64,000 nt of DNA, taken from positions 744,001 through 808,000 of the forward strand of contig CAVUOB010000018.1 of the NCBI GenBank assembly GCA_963743035.1, written 5' to 3'. This stretch comes from PALSA-911 sp963743035 (GTDB taxonomy: Bacteria > Pseudomonadota > Alphaproteobacteria > Acetobacterales > Acetobacteraceae). The position numbers were made by a program, and so were the translations under genes. Below are positions 52,376-60,585 of the stretch, one piece after another. The notes beneath the pieces are model-generated. The model was not told where the DNA came from. It did not search any database and saw nothing but the letters and a program-made list of their open reading frames with translations. Numbering within the stretch: position 1 is the first letter of the stretch; each line of letters opens with the position of its first letter.

Positions 52376-52648
52376 TTCTGCTCCGCATACCAGGCGGCGA
52401 TGGCCTGGAGCTCGGTCGGGGTGAAGCCCTTGACGATCCGGCCCATCACCGTCGCCGGACGCGCGCCGGTGCGGAATCCCTCCATCGCGGCGGTCAGCTC
52501 CGCGGCATTGCGCCCGGCGATCGGCGGCAGGGAACTGCCGGGACCGTGGCAACCCGAGCACCCGGACGCGCCTATCGGCGGTACCGCCGCCGCGGCCGGC
52601 AGGGCGGCGCCGGCCAGGAACGCCAGCGGAAGGAAAGACGCGCGGCAA
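52372..52648 (-). CDS. Small c-type cytochrome, N-terminus disrupted
   Basis: The frame encodes FLPLAFLAGAALPAAAAV (a signal peptide), then PIGASGCSGCHGPGSSLPPI with one CxxCH, then TVMGRIVKGFTPTELQAIAA and WYAEQK, a single-haem class I cytochrome. It starts directly after the stop of the large oxidoreductase gene, in the same frame, without an ATG, GTG or TTG. A TTG at 52648 in the neighbouring frame would start it if one C near 52632 were extra. It probably carries electrons from the molybdoenzyme or the flavoprotein. It is the electron-transfer link of this operon. Confidence 0.75.
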
Positions 52649-52650
52649 GG

Positions 52651-54849
52651 TCAGGCGGCGGACAGATCGTGGTTCTTCAGCGGCAGGGTGCGGATGCGCT
52701 TGCCGGTGGCCGCGAACAGCGCGTTCAGCACCGCCGGCGAGGCGACCGCGATCGTCGGTTCGCCCACGCCGCCCCAGAACCCGCCGGAAGCCGCGATATG
52801 GGTCTCCACCTTCGGCATGTCCTCCATGCGCAGCACCTCGTAACTGTCGAAATTGCTCTCGGCGATGCGCCCGTCCTTCACCGTGTTCTCGCTGTAGAGC
52901 AGCGCCGACAGGCCGAAACCGAACGAGCCCTCCACCTGCGCGGCGATCTGGTCCGGATTCACCGCGTAGCCGGGATCGGTGACCGCGACGATGCGGTGGA
53001 TCTTCAGCTTGCCGTTGGTGACCGAGACCTCCGCCACCGCGGCGGTGTAGCTGCCGAAGCCGCAATTCTGGCAGATGCCGCGATAGACGCCCGGCGGCAG
53101 CGGCTTGTCGTAGCCGGCCTTCTCGGCGGCGACGTTCAGCACCGCCAGATGCTTCGGGTTTTTGGCCAGCAGCCTGCGGCGGAATTCCAGCGGGTCCTTG
53201 CCGGCGGCGTGGGCCAGTTCGTCGATGAAGCACTCCATGTAGACGGCGTTCTGGTTGTGGTTCACCCCGCGCCAGAAGCCGACCGGCACGGAAGTGTTGC
53301 GCACGGCGTGCTCGATCAGCAGGTTGGGGATCGCCATGTAGCCGAACTCGTCGGCGAGCAGGCCCTGGAAGGCCAGCTTGTCGACGCCGCCTTCCATGCG
53401 CGACGGCGACAGGAAGGCCAGGATCGACTGGCCGGACAGGCGCATGTGCAGGGAGGTCAGGTTGCCCTCGCCGTCCAGCCCGCCGACCATCCTGGCCTGA
53501 GTGACCGGACGGTAGAAGCCGTGCTGCATGTCCTCCTCGCGGGTCCAGATCATCTTTATCGGCCGCCCGGGGATCTGCCTGGCGATCAGCACCGCCTGCC
53601 TGGTGTAGTCCTGCTGGCCGCGCCGGCCGAAACCGCCGCCGAGCGAGAGCTTGTTCACCTTCACGTCCGACAGCTTCAGCCCGGCGGCCTCGGCCGCCGC
53701 GGCCAGCGATGCGTCGCCGTTCTGCGAGGCCACCCAGATTTCCACCTTGCCGCCATCCGCATCGAACCTGGCGGTGCAGTTCATCGGCTCCAGCGTGGCA
53801 TGGTTCAGGAACGGCGTGCCGTAGACCGCCTCGATCCTCTTGGCGGCGCTGGCGAGGCCGGCCTCGACATCGCCGTGCCGCTGGCCGAGCGCGGCTTCCT
53901 TGGCGGTGAGGCCTTCCGTGAGGAACCCGGCGATGCTTTCGGAAGATACTTTCGCGTTCGGCCCTTCGTCCCAGACGATGGGCAGCCTGGCGAGAGCGGT
54001 CTTGGCCTGGTAGAACTTGTCGGCGACGACGGCGACCGTGCTGTCATCCACCTTCACCACATGGCGCACGCCGGGCATCGATTTGATCGCGTCGGCATTG
54101 AAGCTTTTCAGCGTGCCGCCGAATACCGGACATTGCGCGATCGTCGCGTTCAGCATGTCCGGCAGGATGACGTCGATGGCGAAGACCTGCTTGCCGGTCA
54201 GCTTGTCGGCAGTGTCCAGGCGCTTGACCCCCTTGCCGATCAGCTTCCATTCCTTGGGGTCCTTCAGCCTCACATCCGCCGGCACCGGTAGGCTGGATGC
54301 GGCATCGGCGAGCTGCCCGTAGCGCAGCTTCCGCCCCGTGCCGGCATGGGTCACCACGCTGTCGGCGGCGGTGCATTGGCTGGCCGGCACCTTCCATTGC
54401 ACGGCGGCGGCCTCGATCAGCATCGCGCGGGCCGCGGCGCCCCCTTTGCGCACATAGTCGACGGAAGCGCGAATGCCGCGGCTGCCGCCGGTGGACATGT
54501 CGCCCCAGGCGCGCTTGTTCGCCAGATTGACCTCGGGCGGCACATATTCGGCGCGCACCTTGCTCCAGTCGCCGTCGAGCTCGTCGACGACCAGTTGCGC
54601 GAGGCCGGTGAGCGTGCCCTGGCCCATCTCCGAGCGGGCGATGCGCACGGTGATGGTGTCGTCGGGCTGGATGACGACCCAGATGCCGATATCCTTGCCC
54701 GCGGCCTTCGCGGGCGCCTCCTTGATCGGCGCCATCACTGCGCCAGCGAAGGCGGGGCCGGCGAAGGCGGGAAGGTCGCCAGGCAGTTTCCAGCCAAGCG
54801 CGAGGCCGGTGCCGGCGGAGACCAGGAAATGGCGGCGATGGAGTTTCAT
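52651..54849 (-). CDS. Isoquinoline 1-oxidoreductase beta-like molybdopterin subunit
   Basis: The 732-residue protein has a twin-arginine signal (MKLHRRHFLVSAGTGLALGW) and the xanthine-dehydrogenase-type molybdopterin fold in two halves: ITVRIARSEMGQGTLTGLAQ, FGRRGQQDYTRQAV, VPVGFWRGVNHNQNAVY, and GGFWGGVGEPTIAVASPAVLNAL near the active Glu. It is IorB-like, i.e. a periplasmic molybdenum hydroxylase without its own FAD domain. It partners the 2Fe-2S protein encoded upstream and the cytochrome downstream. The start at 54849 puts the Tat motif at the N-terminus. The natural substrate is unknown. Confidence 0.92.
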   Translation of the reverse strand: MKLHRRHFLVSAGTGLALGWKLPGDLPAFAGPAFAGAVMAPIKEAPAKAAGKDIGIWVVIQPDDTITVRIARSEMGQGTLTGLAQLVVDELDGDWSKVRAEYVPPEVNLANKRAWGDMSTGGSRGIRASVDYVRKGGAAARAMLIEAAAVQWKVPASQCTAADSVVTHAGTGRKLRYGQLADAASSLPVPADVRLKDPKEWKLIGKGVKRLDTADKLTGKQVFAIDVILPDMLNATIAQCPVFGGTLKSFNADAIKSMPGVRHVVKVDDSTVAVVADKFYQAKTALARLPIVWDEGPNAKVSSESIAGFLTEGLTAKEAALGQRHGDVEAGLASAAKRIEAVYGTPFLNHATLEPMNCTARFDADGGKVEIWVASQNGDASLAAAAEAAGLKLSDVKVNKLSLGGGFGRRGQQDYTRQAVLIARQIPGRPIKMIWTREEDMQHGFYRPVTQARMVGGLDGEGNLTSLHMRLSGQSILAFLSPSRMEGGVDKLAFQGLLADEFGYMAIPNLLIEHAVRNTSVPVGFWRGVNHNQNAVYMECFIDELAHAAGKDPLEFRRRLLAKNPKHLAVLNVAAEKAGYDKPLPPGVYRGICQNCGFGSYTAAVAEVSVTNGKLKIHRIVAVTDPGYAVNPDQIAAQVEGSFGFGLSALLYSENTVKDGRIAESNFDSYEVLRMEDMPKVETHIAASGGFWGGVGEPTIAVASPAVLNALFAATGKRIRTLPLKNHDLSAA

Positions 54850-54862
54850 GGCGCTGCCCCCC

Positions 54863-55318
54863 TCACGCCGTGCCGCCGCGGACCGCGGCATGGATGCCGG
54901 CGCGGATGCGCGGATAGGTGCCGCAGCGGCAGATATTGGACATCGCGGCGTCGATATCCGCGTCCGTGGGATGCGGCTTTTCCTTCAGCAGGGCGGCCGC
55001 GGCCATGATCTGTCCGGACTGGCAGTAGCCGCATTGCGGCACCTGCAGCTCCATCCAGGCCTTCTGGATCGGATGCGTGCCATTCGGGGACAGGCCCTCA
55101 ATGGTGACAACCTTGGCATTGCCCACCGCGCTGACGGGAAACATGCAGGAGCGCATCGGGTTGCCGTCGATATGGACGGTGCAGGCGCCGCATTGCGCCA
55201 CGCCGCAGCCGTATTTGGTGCCGGTCAGGTTCAGCCATTCGCGGATCACCCAGAGCAGGGGCGTCTGCGGATCGGCATCCACCTGATGCGAGACGCCGTT
55301 GACATTGATTGTGATCAT
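54863..55318 (-). CDS. (2Fe-2S)-binding subunit, isoquinoline oxidoreductase alpha-like
   Basis: The 151-residue iron-sulfur protein has the plant-type ferredoxin cluster Cys38, Cys43, Cys46 and Cys58 (CGVAQCGACTVHIDGN) and the second domain cluster (PQCGYCQSGQI, NICRCGTYPRI). It is the small subunit of IorAB-type molybdenum hydroxylases and carries electrons from the molybdenum centre. The start at 55318 fits (MITINVNGVSHQVDADPQ). It is the first gene of the eight-gene operon that continues with Sox-like genes. Confidence 0.93.
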   Translation of the reverse strand: MITINVNGVSHQVDADPQTPLLWVIREWLNLTGTKYGCGVAQCGACTVHIDGNPMRSCMFPVSAVGNAKVVTIEGLSPNGTHPIQKAWMELQVPQCGYCQSGQIMAAAALLKEKPHPTDADIDAAMSNICRCGTYPRIRAGIHAAVRGGTA

Positions 55319-55456
55319 GCGTGCTGTCCCCCGAACCTGTGGGCCCTCGTTGCGGGCCATGGTGGTGGTGCGTTCGGAGAAGGTTAGCGGATTTTCATGC
55401 TGCCTGGAATATCTGCCCGTCCGGGCCGGCTTCATCCCTGCGCGATCATCCCTGGT

Positions 55457-55507
55457 GTGGAGCAAGGTGGGGCGTGGAGCAGGGTGGGGCGTGGGGCAGG
55501 ATGGGGC
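55457..55507 (+). repeat. Three 17-bp tandem repeats
   Basis: GTGGAGCAAGGTGGGGC (55457-55473), GTGGAGCAGGGTGGGGC (55474-55490) and GTGGGGCAGGATGGGGC (55491-55507) are three near-identical tandem copies in the gap between the divergent iorA-like operon and the FkbM gene. They could be a regulator site or a slippage-prone array. Confidence 0.8.
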
Positions 55508-55542
55508 AGGGATCGAAAGGCGGGAACCTGGAATGAACCGGC

Positions 55543-56292
55543 ATGGATGAGATGGCGTTTCATCGCCGGCTGTTCCGGCCCGGCACCGTGATCGATGCCG
55601 GCGCGCATGACGGCGGACTGACCTTGCCGCTGGCGGCGCTGCCGGGCGCACGGGTGATCGCCTTCGAGCCGCTGCCCGAGGCGTTCGCCCGGCTGCAGGG
55701 CGCGGTGCGCGGCAGGTATGGCGGCATTATCCCGGCGCATGTGACGCTGCGGCCCATGGCGCTGGGTGCTGTGGATGGGGAGGTCGTGCTGGAGGTGCCG
55801 GTGGTCGGCGGCGTGGCGCAGGAGCAATGGGCGTCGGTGGTGAAGGATTACGAGCGCATCCGTGCCGAGGATCCGCGCATCGACGCGGTGCGCCGCGTGG
55901 TCGTGCCGCTGCGGGCATTGGACGGCCTGGAACTGCCGGATGTCACCGCCATCAAGATCGATGTGGAGGGCGCGGAGGAGGAGGTTCTGCGCGGCGCCCG
56001 GGCGACGCTGCTGCGCTGCCGGCCGATCCTGTCGGTGGAGATCGAGGAGCGCCATCGCCCGGGCAGCCTGCGCGCCGTGCCGGCGCTGCTGTCCGAACTG
56101 GGCTATCGCGGCTTCTATGAGTTCTGGGGCGAGTGGCGCCAGATCGAGCGCTTCGATCCCTCCGTGATGCAGCGCGGGTCCGCATCGCCCGCCAGCTTCG
56201 AGGTTTCCGACCCCTACGTGTTCTGCTTCTATTTCGTGCCTGACGATCGCGTAGCCGAGTTGGCAGGCCTGGCGCGAATGCCCCCGGCCTGA
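55543..56292 (+). CDS. FkbM-family methyltransferase
   Basis: The 249-residue SAM-dependent methyltransferase contains GTVIDAGAHDGGLTLPLAA, VIAFEPLPEAFARLQ, and VTAIKIDVEGAEEEVLRGA (the FkbM acidic motif), then PILSVEIEERH and GYRGFYEF. FkbM enzymes O-methylate sugars or other small molecules. It is divergent from the iorA-like operon. No operon partner is evident; DUF4239 lies convergent, 4 nt beyond. Confidence 0.9.
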   Translation: MDEMAFHRRLFRPGTVIDAGAHDGGLTLPLAALPGARVIAFEPLPEAFARLQGAVRGRYGGIIPAHVTLRPMALGAVDGEVVLEVPVVGGVAQEQWASVVKDYERIRAEDPRIDAVRRVVVPLRALDGLELPDVTAIKIDVEGAEEEVLRGARATLLRCRPILSVEIEERHRPGSLRAVPALLSELGYRGFYEFWGEWRQIERFDPSVMQRGSASPASFEVSDPYVFCFYFVPDDRVAELAGLARMPPA

Positions 56293-56296
56293 CCGG

Positions 56297-57070
56297 TCAG
56301 CGCGGCAGGCTGTCGGCAGCGTCGATCAGCGCCTGCGGCGATACCTGGATGAAGCCGCTGTACGGACGGTTCAGGTCGATGATCATGCAGATCAAGGTTG
56401 CAACGGTAACCGCCATCAGCACGCTCGCCATCTGCCGCCGCGCGCCCGAGGTGCCGGCATTGTAGCCGGTGAAGCCCATGGCCACCATGGCCGTCAGCAC
56501 CAGCAACACCAGCACCACCAGCGGAACATTGTTGCGCATCGCGGTCAGTCGCCGCTCATGGATGTTGTTCATCTCGTTCAACGAGGCGACGAAGCGATAG
56601 GTCGGCAGCGACTGGGGCGTGGTTTCGGTCAGGGCCACGGTCTGCTGCCAGAGCTGCGACTGCAATTGCAGGGAACGGGCGATGTCACGCTGCAGCTTGA
56701 CGGGATCGTGCGGCCGCCCCAGCCCGATCCGCACCGCCGTATAATCGCGCAATGCCTGCAGGATCTGGGGTTGCGCGGCGCGTGGCAGCATCAGTGCGAA
56801 ATTGGCGGTGGAGCCGATGGCGTTGGCTTCTTCCAGGACGGCGTCGCGACGGGCATCGTACCGATCAACGGCCATGGAAAAGCTGAAGGCCACCAGCAAT
56901 GCGAGCAACCCGAGCGCAGCACCAGCGAGCGTTCCGACATCGTTTGGCACAGTGTCTTTCCGGTAGCTGCGCAATCCCAGCCGGTCGCCGAATTCCGCGG
57001 CGCCCGCGATCAGCAGCGCGATCGCGACGAACAGCCATTGCAGGGGGATTCCGGAAAACCATTCTTCCAT
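56297..57070 (-). CDS. DUF4239 (bestrophin-like) membrane protein
   Basis: The 257-residue protein has four hydrophobic segments (about 7-24, 48-72, 185-207, 215-238) around a soluble middle region (DRYDARRDAVLEEANAIGSTANF, LRDYTAVRIGLGRP), the DUF4239 layout related to bestrophin-like channels. Role unknown. The ATG at 57070 (MEEWFSGIPLQWLF) is preferred; an in-frame GTG at 57097 would add nine residues. Confidence 0.85.
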   Translation of the reverse strand: MEEWFSGIPLQWLFVAIALLIAGAAEFGDRLGLRSYRKDTVPNDVGTLAGAALGLLALLVAFSFSMAVDRYDARRDAVLEEANAIGSTANFALMLPRAAQPQILQALRDYTAVRIGLGRPHDPVKLQRDIARSLQLQSQLWQQTVALTETTPQSLPTYRFVASLNEMNNIHERRLTAMRNNVPLVVLVLLVLTAMVAMGFTGYNAGTSGARRQMASVLMAVTVATLICMIIDLNRPYSGFIQVSPQALIDAADSLPR

Positions 57071-57226
57071 CGGCGTGTCCCGTCTTTTCTCTGGCACAAC
57101 GTCTTCTGCCCATGCGCGGCGATCCGTTCAAGCCGGCCCGCCGCGAAGCGCGGTCTCAAGCCGAGTTGCCGCCCAGTGCGGTCGCGCGCAGCCGGTGGAT
57201 CTATGGGGGCGCGACGGGACAGGACA

Positions 57227-57345
57227 ATGATCGAACCGCATTACTGGCCAACGCCGAACGGACGGAAGATCACCGTCATGCTGGAGATATGCGGCCTGCT
57301 AAGCCGGTGCCGGTGCACATCGGCCGCGCCGATCCGTTCAAGTAG
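57227..57345 (+). pseudogene. Glutathione S-transferase N-terminal remnant
   Basis: The frame begins MIEPHYWPTPNGRKITVMLE, the N-terminus of a YfcG/GST-type protein. After ICGL it leaves frame, but the same sequence resumes as AKPVPVHIGRADPFK in the next frame, which ends in a TAG at 57343. The remaining about 150 residues of a GST are absent; the gene is truncated as well as frameshifted. The surrounding 57071-57405 stretch has no other gene. It is a decayed remnant. Confidence 0.7.
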
Positions 57346-57405
57346 GCACGGAAGATCCTGTCGGCCAGAATGTCGCCAACATGTCACGGATCTGAGGGAA
57401 TGGTC

Positions 57406-58197
57406 ATGCGATTCGAAGACAAGGTAGCGGTCATCACCGGCGGCGCGTCCGGCATCGGCCTGGCGATCGCGCACCGGCTGCACGAAGAAGGCGCGCGCGT
57501 GGTGGCGGCCGACCTCAACCTGGATCGGCTGCACCAGATCGAGGTGGAACTCGGCGAGCGCTTTCTCGGCGTGCGCGCGGACGTGACCCGCGAGGCCGAT
57601 ATCGAGGCGATGATGGAGCAGGCGGTGCGGCGCTTCGGTGCCGTGCATTGCGCCTTCAACGTCGCCGGCGCGTCGCGGCCCGGCTACATCGTCGATCTCG
57701 CGGAGGGCGACTGGGATTTCACCGTCGATCTGTGCCTGAAGGGGGTGTTTCTGAGCATGAAGCACCAGGCGCGGCAGATGATCCGCCAGCGCGGCGGCGC
57801 CATCGTCAATGTCGCATCGTTGAACGCGCATGTGCCGATGCATGCGGGATCGGCCTATGCCGCGGCCAAGGCCGGGGTGGAGATGCTGACCAAAAACGGC
57901 GCGCTGGAATTCGCGCCCGACGGCATCCGCGTCAACGCCATCCTGCCGGGCCTGGTGCAGACACCGCTGACCCGCCGGCATTTTGACAACCCGGACGCGC
58001 ATGCCGCCTTCGTCGAACGGATCCCGCTCGGGCGCGCCGCCCAGCCCGAGGAGATGGCCGGCCCCGCGCTGTTCCTGGCCAGCGGGGATGCCAGCTACGT
58101 TTCCGGCGCCAGCCTGCTGGTCGATGGCGCCTGGGCGGTCAGCGGCTATCCGGACATGCGGCCATTCCGCGGGCCGCCGGCCTGGAACGGCCGGTAG
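57406..58197 (+). CDS. SDR-family oxidoreductase (canonical)
   Basis: The 263-residue enzyme has TGGASGIGLAIAHRL for NAD(P), NVAGASRPG, a catalytic Ser region VNVASLNAHVP and the full YAAAK (YxxxK) motif, then PGLVQTPLTRRHF. It ends SYVSGASLLVDGAWAVSGYP, typical of classical SDRs that oxidise or reduce sugars, alcohols or hydroxyacids. Start chosen at 57406, 7 nt after GAGGG; an ATG at 57400 is also in frame. In contrast to the two SDRs at 47 kb, the catalytic Tyr is kept. Confidence 0.92.
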   Translation: MRFEDKVAVITGGASGIGLAIAHRLHEEGARVVAADLNLDRLHQIEVELGERFLGVRADVTREADIEAMMEQAVRRFGAVHCAFNVAGASRPGYIVDLAEGDWDFTVDLCLKGVFLSMKHQARQMIRQRGGAIVNVASLNAHVPMHAGSAYAAAKAGVEMLTKNGALEFAPDGIRVNAILPGLVQTPLTRRHFDNPDAHAAFVERIPLGRAAQPEEMAGPALFLASGDASYVSGASLLVDGAWAVSGYPDMRPFRGPPAWNGR

Positions 58198-58356
58198 GGA
58201 GGTCGCGGACGGCCGCTCCCGAACGGCCGCGCAATGGCATGCTGCTCCGCAGCAAAAATTCCCTTGTGCTTCTTCTCCTGCATGGGTAGTCTGCGTTCGA
58301 AGCATGGCTCGTGGGGCTCCCCCCGGGCCGCTCCTTTTTCCCAGGGGACGTTCTTT

Positions 58357-58602
58357 TTGACCACCAGCATGTTCACCCTGACCGACGCCATTCGCCAGGT
58401 CGAACAGGCCATCGCCCGGGGCGAGCAATTGTCCGATGTGGTGCAGTGGGTTTCGCGCGATTACGCGATCGACGCGTCTTTGCTGACGCGCCGCTGGGTG
58501 CAGTTCACCCCGGCCAGCGAGCCGCGCCGGCGCCCGGTGGCCGGCGGCGTGCCACTGACGGCCGGCGATGCCGGACCCGCCGGGCGACCCGCCGCCAAAT
58601 AG
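58357..58602 (+). CDS. Small protein of unknown function
   Basis: The 81-residue protein contains MFTLTDAIRQVEQAIARGEQ and DYAIDASLLTRRWVQFTPASEP, an acidic amphipathic helix followed by a Pro/Ala-rich tail. No family is recognised. The best ribosome site (AGGGGA) points to a TTG at 58357; the ATG at 58369 gives a 77-residue form. It is convergent with the FAD-protein gene. Confidence 0.55.
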   Translation: MTTSMFTLTDAIRQVEQAIARGEQLSDVVQWVSRDYAIDASLLTRRWVQFTPASEPRRRPVAGGVPLTAGDAGPAGRPAAK

Positions 58603-58608
58603 CCGGCC

Positions 58609-60051
58609 TCAGATCGCGAAATTGGTCGCCAGCCTTGCCGCTGAGGCCGCGGCGAATACGCCCTCCGGCGCCTTGACAAGGCCGCTCAGATGCAGCGCCA
58701 GCAACTCCGTCTGGCGACGGATGTCCGGCACCGCGGTCATTTCCCAGAACGTGCCCTTGGTGATCGGCCCCACCGCGAAGATACGGCGGGAGATGGCGCC
58801 CGACCGGTTGACCAGCGCGCCGGTGCCGGTGACGTCCAGGCCCAGCCGCAGCGGATCGGGCCGGGCGGTGCCATCGGCCAGCAGCCCCTGCACCAGCGGA
58901 TGGGCGATGCGGTCGTAATCCGCGTTCGGGCCGGCGCAATTGACCACCCTGGCGATGCGCAGGCTCGTCAGCGCCTCCTGGCCGCGTGGCCGGATGACGG
59001 CTTCGATCTGCGTTCCGGACGGGCGATAGGCGCGGATGCGGCCGGCGAGGATGCGCAGCTGTCCGCTGGCCTGCGCCGCCTCGATCCGGTCGGCGACCTG
59101 GCCGGCCATGCGGTGGCGATGCACTTCCCACCACGGGCGGGCGTGACGCAGGAAGCGCCGGCGGTCTTCCAGCGGCATGCGTTGCCAGATGTCCACGGTG
59201 AACGGGCGCAACCCGTCGATGACCGGGCGCCAGTCGCCGCCGGCGGCGGCGGATTGCCCGGCCTGCTGGCGCAGAAAGCGGGTCAGCGCGCTGACCCCGG
59301 TGGGGTAGGGCAGCGGTTCGCCGCCGGCGGTGCCATGCGCGGCGTGCCGGCGCGGCAGCAGGCCGCGGCGGGACACTGCGTGGATCGGCCCGGCATGGCC
59401 GCGATCCAGCAGCGAGATGACCGTGTCGACCATCGTCAGGCCGGTGCCGATGAGCAGGACCGGGCTGTCGCAGTCGAGCCCGGCCAGCGCATCCGGCGCC
59501 CAGGGATCGGCGCGGTAGAAATCGGTGTCGTAGAAGGCAGGGTCCTCGATCGGCGGCGCCTCGGGCGGGAAATTGCCGACGGCGAGCACGGCCAGATCGG
59601 CCTGGATCTGCCGGTCCCGGTCCAGTTGCAGCATCAGCGGATGCGCGGCGCGATCGATGCTCAACACCTCGCCGCGGACCAACTCCAGCTTGCGCTCAGC
59701 ATCGATGCGGCCGATTTCCTGGTTCAGCAGATGGCGGATATAGGCGCCGTAGAGCGAGCGCGGCACGAAGCTGCCGGGGCCGGGCGTGATCCCGGCCAGA
59801 ACCTCCGGCGGCTGCGCCTGCAGCCAGGCCAGGAAATCGCCGGGCTGGTCGTGGAACGCGCTCATGCGCCCGGCCGGGACATTGAGCAAATGACTGGAAT
59901 TCCCCGTGGAATAGGCCTGTCCGCGGCCGAACTGGATGTTGCGTTCGATCAGGACGATGCGCGTGGCGGGTGGACATCGGCGCATCAAGTGCAATGCGAG
60001 CAGAGTGCCGCTGAAGCCGGCGCCAACCACCGCGATCGATGCAGCAGACAT
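58609..60051 (-). CDS. FAD/NAD(P)-binding protein (FAD-NAD(P)-binding family)
   Basis: The 480-residue protein has an N-terminal FAD motif (IAVVGAGFSGTLLALHL), RIVLIERNIQFGRGQAYST, SSHLLNVPAGRMSAF and a second nucleotide motif VLLIGTGLTMVDTVISLLDRG. These match the NAD_binding_9 type family, whose members are flavin-dependent oxidoreductases of unknown substrate (some hydroxylate small metabolites). AGGAGCG precedes the ATG at 60051. Confidence 0.85.
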   Translation of the reverse strand: MSAASIAVVGAGFSGTLLALHLMRRCPPATRIVLIERNIQFGRGQAYSTGNSSHLLNVPAGRMSAFHDQPGDFLAWLQAQPPEVLAGITPGPGSFVPRSLYGAYIRHLLNQEIGRIDAERKLELVRGEVLSIDRAAHPLMLQLDRDRQIQADLAVLAVGNFPPEAPPIEDPAFYDTDFYRADPWAPDALAGLDCDSPVLLIGTGLTMVDTVISLLDRGHAGPIHAVSRRGLLPRRHAAHGTAGGEPLPYPTGVSALTRFLRQQAGQSAAAGGDWRPVIDGLRPFTVDIWQRMPLEDRRRFLRHARPWWEVHRHRMAGQVADRIEAAQASGQLRILAGRIRAYRPSGTQIEAVIRPRGQEALTSLRIARVVNCAGPNADYDRIAHPLVQGLLADGTARPDPLRLGLDVTGTGALVNRSGAISRRIFAVGPITKGTFWEMTAVPDIRRQTELLALHLSGLVKAPEGVFAAASAARLATNFAI

Positions 60052-60372
60052 GATCGCTCCTCCGTAGATGCCATTGGACCAAAGCCATGCCCGGAAGAAA
60101 GACGCGTTTCCTGCCCGGCAGTGCAATCGGACGGTTCGGACACCGCCGCGGATGCAGCGATTAAGGGCATCGCGGGGCGTCCGGAGTCAAGGCGCGTTTG
60201 TCCCCCGGGCGCGGCATCGCCCATCGGCCGGGGGAAAGTGCGTCAACGGCAGATGGATTGCGTATAGCACGTGAATGCGTGGTGTGAATATATTGATTAG
60301 CATATTCCATCCGTGTATTTGACGTGCCGATCATTTGCGGCCGCGTTCGGGCCGAGAGCCACGGAGATTCCC
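60052..60372. other. Gene-free 321-bp region with an AT-rich patch
   Basis: This gap between the FAD-protein gene and the small ORF at 60373 has no gene-like frame. An AT-rich run at about 60270-60330 (including AATATATTGATTAGCATATT) is the likely promoter zone for the downstream ORF. Confidence 0.5.
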
Positions 60373-60552
60373 ATGTCGTTTGTCATGCTGACCCAGTTCG
60401 CGGCGATGCCGGCGGTTGTCCTGGCATCGCTCGCCGTCGTTCCGGCGGCCGCGGCGGTCGTTGACTGGCTAGGCGAGGAGGGGCGCTCGCTCCCCTCGCC
60501 CTATGACGACATGGACCCGAGCTACCTGCTCTATTGCCACGCCATGTTCTGA
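60373..60552 (+). CDS. Small hydrophobic protein of unknown function
   Basis: The 59-residue frame starts MSFVMLTQFAAMPAVVLASL, a likely membrane helix, and ends with DWLGEEGRSLPSPYDDMDPS and CHAMF. No family is recognised. A CGGAG site lies 6-10 nt before the ATG. It is convergent with cysK, 33 nt away. It could be a small membrane protein or a spurious frame. Confidence 0.45.
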   Translation: MSFVMLTQFAAMPAVVLASLAVVPAAAAVVDWLGEEGRSLPSPYDDMDPSYLLYCHAMF

Positions 60553-60585
60553 CCGTCCCGCTTCTAATCGCCCGGGCTTGGGCGG

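Noticed and set aside
58236..58262. Hairpin TGCTGC/GCAGCA as a terminator of the SDR gene.
   Set aside because: On the forward strand the stem is followed by A residues rather than T, so it does not fit an intrinsic terminator.
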